Positions 7,667 to 13,326 of a stretch of DNA of 13,326 nucleotides are shown here, one piece after another. The translations under genes were made by a program, and so were the position numbers. Under the pieces are notes generated by a model, which saw nothing but the letters and a program-made list of their open reading frames with translations, made no database searches and was not told where the DNA came from. Every line of letters begins with the position of its first letter. Position 1 is the stretch's first letter. This DNA is from an uncultured Eubacteriales bacterium (lineage in GTDB: Bacteria > Bacillota > Clostridia > Christensenellales > Borkfalkiaceae), in contig CACXHH010000161.1 of NCBI GenBank assembly GCA_902767455.1, positions 1-13,326 of the forward strand, read 5' to 3'.

Positions 7667-10327
7667 ATGAGAGTAATTCCGAAAACAGCTAAAGTAAAAG
7701 TTGAATTTTTCAAAAACATATCGGTCGCCGATATCCTTATCGCGCTTATAGGGCTCGTTCTTATCGTCGTGATATGTTTAAGCAATATCGGCATAATCCG
7801 CTTCTTTATAGCGGTAGTGTTGGCGTGCGCCGTAGCGGGGCTTTACGTTCCGTACGACGGGCAAAGGTTTTACATGTTCTTCAAAACGTTCATAAGATAC
7901 CTTTTCTCGCCCAAAAGATACGTCAAGCAGGACGGCGAGAGCGCGACTAACATCAAGTCTTTCACGGCTTTCAAGAACGTTAAAGACGGCTATATCGAGT
8001 TTGACGGCTACTACGGCGGCGTTCTCGAGATAGGCTCGAGAGAGTTCCGCCTTCTGACGGGCTATCGTCAGGACCAGATCATAAATAATTACTTCGGCAA
8101 AGTTATCCGCGCGATCTCGGGTAAAACGCGCGCTTCGCTCGTCAAGATAGACAGAAAGATAAACTTCGACGACTTCATCGCCTGCGAAGAATTGAAGCGC
8201 GACGATCTCAAAAAGACCTTCGACGCAGGCGAGCTTACCGAAAGAGAGCTTTTCGTCCGCGAACGCGTTTTGCAGGACAGGATAGAAGTATACCAAAATC
8301 TCAACTCTTCGGGTGAAGATAAGATAATGGCTCCCGCGTTCTATCTCGTCGTATACGACGCGCAAAAGAGCGTTATCGACGAAATACTTTCCAACGCCGT
8401 CGATACTTTCGCCGAAGCGGGCATGCGCTCTAAAATTTTGAACACGAAGGAACTTTGCGTGTTCCTTAAATACAATTACACCGATAAATTCAACGAAGAA
8501 GACGTCGACGTAATGGACGAAAGGGAGTATATCAACTGGATACTTCCCGACGAGATCTCTTTCAATTCGAGAAGCGCTTTCGTCGACGGCGAAGAATGCT
8601 TCTGTTTCACTTTGAGAAACTATCCGCTCACCGTCGGGAACGCCTGGGGTTTTCAGATGTTCAACACCGAAGACACTAAGGTCGTTATGAATCTCGAACC
8701 GTTTGAAAAGGAAAAAGCGGTCAGAATGATAGACCGTTCGCTTCAGGAACTTATGTCGCAGAGCGAACAGTCTTACCGCGCAAGCTCGGTCATCGACAAG
8801 ACCACGCATATAAACACGCTCGTTCAGCTGCTTGCGCTGCTCAAAAACGACAACGAAAACCTTTATAAAGTCAATATCCATATAACGCTTTACAACCGTT
8901 CTAAGGATACCAAGAAAAACCTTAAAAAACGTCTTTTGCGCGTGCTTACCGAGCAGGGCTTCGAGCTGTCGGACGACTTCTGTAACCAGAACCGCGCGAT
9001 GATCTCGATGAATCTTTCGCAAAACGATCTTATGACCGAGTTCCAAAGGTCCATCCACTCCAACTCGATAGCCGCGGTATTCCCGTTCGTTCTTTCGACG
9101 ATAATGGAAAAGGGCGGCGTCACGATAGGTCAGAGCAAAGGCTTCCCCGTGATAGTCGACTTCTTCGCGAGAAACAACGAACGCGTCAACTCCAACATGG
9201 TAATAATGGGCAAGTCGGGCTCGGGTAAATCGTACTCGACCAAGACTTTGCTTACTCATCTCGCAACGGAAAACTGTAAGATATTCATTCTCGACCCCGA
9301 AAACGAGTACGACATAATTTCGTCTAATTTAGGCGGCAAGCTTATCGACGTAGGCTCTGCAAGTCACGGAAAGCTCAATCCCTTCCACGTCATAACGACG
9401 CTCGACGCCGACGAAGATTCAGACGGCGCTTCCAACGCCTTTGCAGTACACTTGCAGTTTTTGGAACAGTTCTTCCGCGAGATACTCCCCGGCATAGACG
9501 CTCACGCTCTCGAAATGCTCAATAACCTTATCGTCGAGCTTTACCGCAAGAAGGGCATAACCGAAGACTCCGATTTCTCTTCGTTAAAGCCCGAAGATTA
9601 CCCCATTTTCGACGACTTGTACGCGTTTATTTTAGAGCAGCTCGAAACGGCGGAAGTAGCTTACGATATAGAAAATCTCAGAGTCCTTAAAAACTTCATC
9701 TCGAAGTTCGCTACGGGCGGCAGGAACTCGAAGCTGTGGAACGGTCCGAGCACGCTGTCTGTAAAAGAGAACTTCGCCGTGTTCAATTTCCAGTCGCTTC
9801 TTGCCAACAAGAACGGCGTTATCGCCAACGCGCAGATGCTTCTCGTTTTGAAGTGGCTCGATAACGAGATAATAAAGAACAGGGATTTCAATTTAAAATA
9901 CAACACCAACAGAAAGATAATCGTCGCTATCGACGAAGCGCACGTGTTTATAGACCCGAAGTACCCGATCGCTCTTGACTTTATGTATCAGCTCGCAAAG
10001 CGAATCAGAAAGTACAACGGTATGCAGATAATAATCACGCAGAACATAAAGGACTTCGTCGGAAGTCAGGAGATAATCAGAAAGTCGACGGCGATAATAA
10101 ACGCCTGCCAGTATTCGTTTATCTTCGCGCTTGCGCCTAACGACATGGACGATCTGTGTACGCTTTACAGTAAGGCGGGCAACATAAACTCCGCCGAGCA
10201 GGATCAGATAATCAACAACTCGCGAGGCAGCGCGTTCATCATTACCGGGCCGCAGAGCAGAACGAGCATCGATATAATAGCTTCCGAAAAAGTTGCGGAA
10301 CTTTTCGGCGAAAAGAAAACGGCGTAA
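7667..10327 (+). CDS. virB4: VirB4-type conjugation/T4SS ATPase with N-terminal VirB3/PrgI-like membrane segment
   Basis: The protein has 886 residues, a normal length for VirB4-type ATPases carrying an N-terminal membrane part. Residues 23-41 and 43-61 are two adjacent hydrophobic segments, followed by basic RFYMFF...FSPKRY (67-85), the layout of VirB3/PrgI proteins, so it reads as a natural VirB3-VirB4 type fusion. The C-terminal ATPase has Walker A GKSGSGKS at 515-522, a DPENEY motif shortly after as in the VirB4/TraE group, and Walker B IVAIDEAH at 752-759 with Asp756 and Glu757. Later stretches with ITQN and QYSFIFAL fit the HerA/FtsK-like fold. It should power pilus or channel assembly and substrate export at the cytoplasmic membrane face. 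The ATG lies 3 bases after the channel gene stop; a GGGAGG 14 bases upstream (7647-7652) serves as ribosome site, so the two are co-translated. Closest recalled family: Mbov_0397-like ICE ATPase. Confidence 0.92.
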   Translation: MRVIPKTAKVKVEFFKNISVADILIALIGLVLIVVICLSNIGIIRFFIAVVLACAVAGLYVPYDGQRFYMFFKTFIRYLFSPKRYVKQDGESATNIKSFTAFKNVKDGYIEFDGYYGGVLEIGSREFRLLTGYRQDQIINNYFGKVIRAISGKTRASLVKIDRKINFDDFIACEELKRDDLKKTFDAGELTERELFVRERVLQDRIEVYQNLNSSGEDKIMAPAFYLVVYDAQKSVIDEILSNAVDTFAEAGMRSKILNTKELCVFLKYNYTDKFNEEDVDVMDEREYINWILPDEISFNSRSAFVDGEECFCFTLRNYPLTVGNAWGFQMFNTEDTKVVMNLEPFEKEKAVRMIDRSLQELMSQSEQSYRASSVIDKTTHINTLVQLLALLKNDNENLYKVNIHITLYNRSKDTKKNLKKRLLRVLTEQGFELSDDFCNQNRAMISMNLSQNDLMTEFQRSIHSNSIAAVFPFVLSTIMEKGGVTIGQSKGFPVIVDFFARNNERVNSNMVIMGKSGSGKSYSTKTLLTHLATENCKIFILDPENEYDIISSNLGGKLIDVGSASHGKLNPFHVITTLDADEDSDGASNAFAVHLQFLEQFFREILPGIDAHALEMLNNLIVELYRKKGITEDSDFSSLKPEDYPIFDDLYAFILEQLETAEVAYDIENLRVLKNFISKFATGGRNSKLWNGPSTLSVKENFAVFNFQSLLANKNGVIANAQMLLVLKWLDNEIIKNRDFNLKYNTNRKIIVAIDEAHVFIDPKYPIALDFMYQLAKRIRKYNGMQIIITQNIKDFVGSQEIIRKSTAIINACQYSFIFALAPNDMDDLCTLYSKAGNINSAEQDQIINNSRGSAFIITGPQSRTSIDIIASEKVAELFGEKKTA

Positions 10328-10358
10328 CGAAACGCGCCGCCGGCGAAAAAGAAAAATC

Positions 10359-10383
10359 GACGACCGAAAAGTCGTCCTTTTTT
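10359..10383 (+). terminator. Intrinsic terminator after the T4SS block
   Basis: GACGAC (10359-10364) pairs perfectly with GTCGTC (10371-10376) around a CGAAAA loop, followed by C and six T (10378-10383). It sits 32 bases after the ATPase stop and ends the upstream operon. An A-rich run precedes the stem, so it may also work weakly on the other strand. Confidence 0.75.
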
Positions 10384-10588
10384 CGTAATAATCAACGCGC
10401 GGCGCCGATAATTTTCAGCCGAGCAACGATCCCGTTGACGCCTTCGTCGCGGCAAGCGAACGCTATAAAACACTTTTTATTTCTCCACGACGATAACCAA
10501 AAAAAGCTCGGAAAACGATCATCTCGTAAAAATTACGGGAAAAAAGTAAAACTACCGATTTTGTCGCATATATCGATCAAAACGCAAA
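10384..10588. other. Intergenic stretch with no recognisable gene
   Basis: About 200 bases between the terminator and the next promoter. I see no ORF with a ribosome binding site on either strand, no tRNA-like fold and no repeat beyond small palindromes such as CGTAA-AAA-TTACG at 10525-10537. The minus-strand open frame across here has no start signal and runs through the terminator, so I do not count it. Confidence 0.5.
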
Positions 10589-10617
10589 TTGACACACGGG
10601 CATATATGTTGTAAAAT
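10589..10617 (+). promoter_or_regulatory. Sigma-A type promoter for the downstream unit
   Basis: A perfect -35 TTGACA (10589-10594) is followed by a 17-base spacer and a -10 TAAAAT (10612-10617, one mismatch to TATAAT). Transcription would begin near 10624, about 375 bases before the ATG of the large gene at 10999. This is the best promoter in the window and shows that the large gene is transcribed separately from the T4SS block. Confidence 0.8.
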
Positions 10618-10640
10618 GTAAGTACGAAAGTTAAATTAGT

Positions 10641-10697
10641 AAAGCGCTTTAAAGACATCGTAAAAAGAGTGTTTTAACAGTAAAAAAAGTGCTTTAA
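10641..10697. repeat. Three AAAGYGYTTTAA motifs directly downstream of the promoter
   Basis: AAAGCGCTTTAA at 10641-10652, AGAGTGTTTTAA at 10666-10677 and AAAGTGCTTTAA at 10686-10697 match at 10 to 11 of 12 bases against one another or the consensus. The first copy contains a perfect 12-base palindrome, TAAAGCGCTTTA (10640-10651). They begin 24 bases after the -10 box, so a repressor bound there could block initiation or elongation. Start-to-start spacings are 25 and 20 bases. Operator function is inference from position and symmetry. Confidence 0.5.
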
Positions 10698-10706
10698 TAA
10701 TGAATT

Positions 10707-10734
10707 CGTCACCGCGATAAGCAATAACGTGACG
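10707..10734 (+). other. Leader hairpin
   Basis: CGTCAC (10707-10712) is complementary to GTGACG (10729-10734) with a 16-base loop. It lies just before the ribosome site of the small leader ORF and may expose or hide it, though the large loop makes it weak. Confidence 0.3.
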
Positions 10735-10776
10735 TAAAAACAGGAGAAACGCATTTATGCCGAAATATAGACAATC

Positions 10777-10783
10777 GGGAAAA
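10777..10783 (+). promoter_or_regulatory. Candidate -1 slippery heptamer GGGAAAA
   Basis: In the small ORF the codons TCG GGA AAA place the heptamer as G GGA AAA, the X XXY YYZ arrangement used for -1 ribosomal frameshifting. The zero-frame stop lies 6 bases later, and the -1 frame is the one that shows similarity to the large downstream protein. No obvious stimulatory stem is placed at the usual 5-9 bases downstream. The heptamer may simply mark where a mutation broke the frame. Confidence 0.35.
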
Positions 10784-10896
10784 TACGAGTAGTTCTGTTC
10801 GGGAAAGAAGGCGAAACGCCGAATAAGAAGAATTTAAGCGCGGTTTTTGCCGAGCTCTTAAAAGAGTCGTACGCAAATGACGCGCCGCAAGCAAAA

Positions 10897-10911
10897 CGGT
10901 CGATTCGACCG
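10897..10911 (+). other. Perfect inverted repeat in the leader
   Basis: CGGTCGA (10897-10903) and TCGACCG (10905-10911) flank a single T. As RNA this gives a 6-base-pair hairpin with a 3-base loop; as DNA it is an odd-length palindrome that could bind a dimeric regulator. It lies inside the shifted frame of the small ORF. Confidence 0.4.
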
Positions 10912-10945
10912 AATAGTCGTAACTATTTACGGATTTTAAGTTCCT

Positions 10946-10962
10946 CCCCGACGGTAACGGGG
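10946..10962 (+). other. GC-rich hairpin upstream of the large gene
   Basis: CCCCG (10946-10950) pairs with CGGGG (10958-10962) around loop ACGGTAA. No T-run follows, so it is not a terminator. It ends 36 bases before ATG 10999 and immediately precedes the TAA of the shifted small frame, so ribosomes crossing that frame would melt it. It might influence access to the GGAG ribosome site at 10984-10987. Confidence 0.4.
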
Positions 10963-10998
10963 TAAATAATCATAGAATAATACGGAGATATAATAATT

Positions 10999-13326
10999 AT
11001 GCCTAAGGATCAGGAAAAGAAGAACGAAGCGCCTGTCAATCAGTTCGTACGCGAAGGCGAAACGCTCACTAAAGAAAATTTTGCGGAGTTAGCAAGCCGT
11101 TATTCGTCAGAAATGCGCGCAAAACCTCGCGGGCAGTTACCAGACGAGACGCGGCTTCACTACGTGCAGAACGTTATGGAACCGACCATCGCCAACAAAT
11201 TGCGCGCAGACGCGTTTATGGAAAACGCCATGCAGTTGCTTATGCCGGAGCAAAAAGAGTACGTGTTAAATAATGCTTCGACAAAGCAGAACGAAGCTCT
11301 CCGCAACAGTATTCGTATGAACACCAGAGAAGTGCTGAGCGCTATGTCTTCGGAAAAAGCTGCGTTAAAGGAAAAGCTTCCCGCCGGACCGGAAAAAGAT
11401 GCGCTCAATAATGAAATCAACGCGTTTACCGCCGCGATACGAAAACTGGAACTCGGCAAACCGTCATTAGAAGAGATGAAGGAGATCGCCCGTCCGTTTT
11501 TGACCGAAGAACAGATGAACGGTCCGCTTTTTCAACCGATATCTTACGTGACGGGTATGTTCCTGAGTAGCGACCGCGAACACTTTTTCAAACTTCTTCA
11601 AGATACTCTCACGCTCGACCAGATGCAGCAGTTGCAGAAGGCGACTGAAGAATACGTTTTGCCGTGGGACAGAACGCACGAAGAAATGGGCGTAAAAGTC
11701 TACACCGAGCAGAGCGAAAAAGCAAAAGCCGATATTGACGCGAGAAACGATCTCTCACAAGCTCAGAAAGACGCCATGAAGGCGGATATCGACGCCGCCA
11801 ACGACTTTTTACGCGAGCCTAAAGGCGAAGATCCGACGAGCGCGTATTTTCATCTGAGCACGGAATATTACGAAAAGGCTGTACTTTCAGACGGTGAAGT
11901 CGCGGGCAGAAAACAGATGACGGAAGAAGGTTATGACATCAACTCCTTTGAAGACGTCATAAGTATGAATACTTTCACATCCGATCCCGTGGTAAAAAAC
12001 CAAGAAGAGTTCAACAAATTGAACAACGCCGAGTTCAAGATGTCTCCCGAAACGAAGTCTGCTATCAAGCACGTCTATTCTCTTATGCAGAAGTACGGCT
12101 ATTGCGGCAAGGGCGTCGTCGGCGAACAGGACGTAAAGCAGTACGGGCTTACCATGCTTTCCGCTACGATAGATAATTATAAGGAAGCCATCGCGTCGGG
12201 CGACGCAACAAGGATAGCCGAAGCCTCCAAGGCGATGGTGACGGAAAAAGGACACGTCGACGAGATGATTGCCTTCGTTCGCGAAAACTTCCCCGTAGAC
12301 CGTCACAGCGAAAACTTCGCGAAAGCAGGTAACGTCGACGTCGTCAGAAACAAAACGTTCCCGCCCGATTATCGTTACGACGAAGCAATCACGGCGTTTA
12401 ACTCCATATATATTATGGCAAACTTTGCCGAAGCCAACGGCGTTTCCTTCGACGAGTTCCTTGAAAGCCCCGCAAAATTCGGTAAGGAGTATTTCCTTGA
12501 AACGGTAAATCAGGGCTTGAACAAAGCGCTCAACGGCAAGACGGGCGGCGACGCGTTGTTTGAAGCGAGCAGAGATTGGAATAGGGTGCATTCCAAGGGC
12601 GGGCTCGGCGCTCCGCGCGCGTTTGAAGCGTTAAACTTTTTGGATAAAGACCCCGCTATTCGCGCGCACAACCACGGGCTTGGCTCGTTCATGCAAACCG
12701 CCGTCATGATCAGCGGCGACGCAATGGAAATCCAACGTCGTCAGATCGCATACACGAAAGGGCATCTCGACCGCTTCCTGTTCGTCAGCGAGCCGCGTGA
12801 TAACGCGTCTCTTCTCGGTGTGCCGATCTATAACGTTCATACGCTTTCTTACGATCAGCCCGAAGCCTTCAACGAAGCCGAATATCTGCTGAATAACGGC
12901 AAATCGCTCTCCGAGATGAAAGAACAGATGGACTCGGCGTACAGACGGTTCTTATATCTTGCCGAAACCGACAGAGCTCCCGATAAATTAGGACAAATGC
13001 AACGTCAGTCGGCGTTGAATTCGCAACAATTCATTGAATTGATACAGAGCGCGGCAAGCAAGATATTGATGTCGAGGATCAACGAAAAGGACGATCCTTC
13101 ATATCAGGCGCTCAAAGAAGCGGCAACAGACGGAAAAAAATACGTCGACAACCTTCTCAAGGCGGAAAGAGATAAGACGAGAGCCGCCGAAGAGCAGCTT
13201 AAAGAAGCCGAAAAACAAGGCAATCAGCCCGAGATAGAGCGCTTGAAGGCGTTTATCGAATCGAATAAAGCGTTTGATAATCTTGATTTTTCGGAAGCTA
13301 AACCTCAAACCAAATACGCCGATTTC
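10999..13326 (+). CDS. Large soluble protein of unknown function, 3' end outside the window
   Basis: The frame runs without a stop from ATG 10999 to the last base (776 codons), so the protein is larger than what is seen. GGAG at 10984-10987 lies 11 bases before the ATG. There is no signal peptide and no membrane segment; the N-terminus (MPKDQEKKNE) is charged. The sequence is helix-rich, with many Glu, Lys, Ala, Gln and Met, and a single cysteine at 369. A short internal repeat, KADID-A-(R/A)-ND, occurs at 243-251 and 261-269. Residues about 715-760 look like a coiled coil. I recognise no domain; a His-rich spot AHNHGLG (556-562) is the only compact motif that stands out, and I do not assign catalysis to it. 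It has its own promoter downstream of the T4SS block. It may be a cytoplasmic partner or an exported substrate of that system, or unrelated. Confidence 0.8.
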   Translation, partial: MPKDQEKKNEAPVNQFVREGETLTKENFAELASRYSSEMRAKPRGQLPDETRLHYVQNVMEPTIANKLRADAFMENAMQLLMPEQKEYVLNNASTKQNEALRNSIRMNTREVLSAMSSEKAALKEKLPAGPEKDALNNEINAFTAAIRKLELGKPSLEEMKEIARPFLTEEQMNGPLFQPISYVTGMFLSSDREHFFKLLQDTLTLDQMQQLQKATEEYVLPWDRTHEEMGVKVYTEQSEKAKADIDARNDLSQAQKDAMKADIDAANDFLREPKGEDPTSAYFHLSTEYYEKAVLSDGEVAGRKQMTEEGYDINSFEDVISMNTFTSDPVVKNQEEFNKLNNAEFKMSPETKSAIKHVYSLMQKYGYCGKGVVGEQDVKQYGLTMLSATIDNYKEAIASGDATRIAEASKAMVTEKGHVDEMIAFVRENFPVDRHSENFAKAGNVDVVRNKTFPPDYRYDEAITAFNSIYIMANFAEANGVSFDEFLESPAKFGKEYFLETVNQGLNKALNGKTGGDALFEASRDWNRVHSKGGLGAPRAFEALNFLDKDPAIRAHNHGLGSFMQTAVMISGDAMEIQRRQIAYTKGHLDRFLFVSEPRDNASLLGVPIYNVHTLSYDQPEAFNEAEYLLNNGKSLSEMKEQMDSAYRRFLYLAETDRAPDKLGQMQRQSALNSQQFIELIQSAASKILMSRINEKDDPSYQALKEAATDGKKYVDNLLKAERDKTRAAEEQLKEAEKQGNQPEIERLKAFIESNKAFDNLDFSEAKPQTKYADF

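Larger units (their letters stand above)
10757..10965 (+). pseudogene. Small leader ORF, frameshifted; N-terminal relative of the large downstream gene
   Basis: AGGAGA (10742-10747) stands 9 bases before ATG 10757, a good initiation site. The frame reads MPKYRQSGKYE and then stops at TAG 10790-10792. The -1 frame is open across that stop and continues to TAA 10963-10965; joined at the slippery site this gives a 69-residue product. Residues 15-26 of the joined product match residues 16-27 of the large downstream protein at 7 of 12 positions (F, EGET, K, N), both start MPK, and FAEL follows in both. Possibilities: a decayed, truncated duplicate of the neighbour; a gene made by programmed -1 frameshifting; or an 11-codon leader peptide controlling the downstream gene. 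The last part of the shifted frame looks less protein-like, which favours decay. Confidence 0.45.

Noticed and set aside
7778..9259. Long minus-strand open frame of 493 codons opposite the ATPase gene
   Set aside because: It lies entirely within a gene with clear Walker motifs on the + strand, encodes an implausible composition, and arises from the codon bias of this genome. Similar antisense frames occur across the Ig gene (for example 3639-4565).
10204..10473. Minus-strand open frame of 89 codons across the ATPase end and terminator
   Set aside because: No ribosome binding site, very arginine-rich product, and it crosses a strong + strand terminator.
10641..10697. CRISPR array or plasmid iterons
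   Set aside because: Only three 12-base units with unequal spacing of 20-25 bases and mismatches; position directly behind a promoter fits operators better, and no replication or cas gene is visible.
10757..10830. SEC-C-like zinc motif in the zero frame of the small ORF (KYE-stop-FCSGKKAKR)
   Set aside because: The match needs stop-codon read-through and has only one cysteine. The -1 frame instead matches the N-terminus of the neighbouring gene.
1..13326. Insertion sequence, integrase, att site, tRNA or rRNA
   Set aside because: I looked for transposase or integrase motifs, long terminal inverted repeats and cloverleaf patterns and saw none, so element boundaries cannot be placed in this window.

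Overview
The window looks like part of the chromosome, or an integrated element, of an uncultured low-to-mid-GC Firmicute, probably a gut Clostridia-type bacterium. This is inferred from strong AAAGGAG-type ribosome binding sites, a consensus sigma-A promoter, a Gram-positive style lipoprotein signal (LSGC) and a membrane-anchored multi-Ig surface protein. The species cannot be named from the sequence. All supported genes are on the + strand.

Region 1 (1-10327) reads as one operon-like block. It holds the 3' part of a giant Ig-like surface protein whose start lies upstream of the window, a two-membrane-segment VirB2/T4SS-type pilin, a small cysteine-containing lipoprotein overlapping the pilin by 11 bases, a polytopic VirB6/TrbL-type channel protein with a long charged tail, and a VirB4-type ATPase with a VirB3/PrgI-like membrane segment at its N-terminus. 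Together these form the core of a Gram-positive type IV secretion (conjugation-like) apparatus. The pilin / channel / ATPase trio resembles, from memory, the Mbov_0395 / Mbov_0396 / Mbov_0397 set of mycoplasma ICEs and clostridial relatives. No relaxase, coupling protein (VirD4/TcpA) or cell-wall hydrolase is visible here, so conjugation itself is not shown. The giant adhesin-like protein beside the pilin recalls the arrangement of PrgB with the Prg transfer genes of pCF10, but that is only an analogy. Hairpins lie between the Ig gene and the pilin and between the lipoprotein and the channel gene; one of them looks like a terminator or attenuator and could set the stoichiometry of the parts.

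Region 2 (10328-10998) separates two transcription units. It holds an intrinsic terminator, about 200 bases with nothing recognisable, a near-consensus sigma-A promoter (TTGACA-17-TAAAAT), three copies of an AAAGYGYTTTAA motif directly downstream of it, and a roughly 375-base leader with several hairpins. Inside the leader is a small ORF with a good ribosome binding site that stops after 11 codons. It has a canonical -1 slippery heptamer (GGGAAAA), and a -1 shift opens a 69-residue product.

Region 3 (10999 to the window end) is an open frame of at least 776 codons, still open at the edge, encoding a large, soluble, helix-rich protein that I do not recognise. Its first 31 residues share a motif (MPK...F-x-(R/K)-EGET-x-x-K-x-N...FAEL) with the frameshifted small ORF just upstream. 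This suggests a duplicated family with a conserved N-terminus next to a secretion apparatus, and it is the most intriguing lead in the window.
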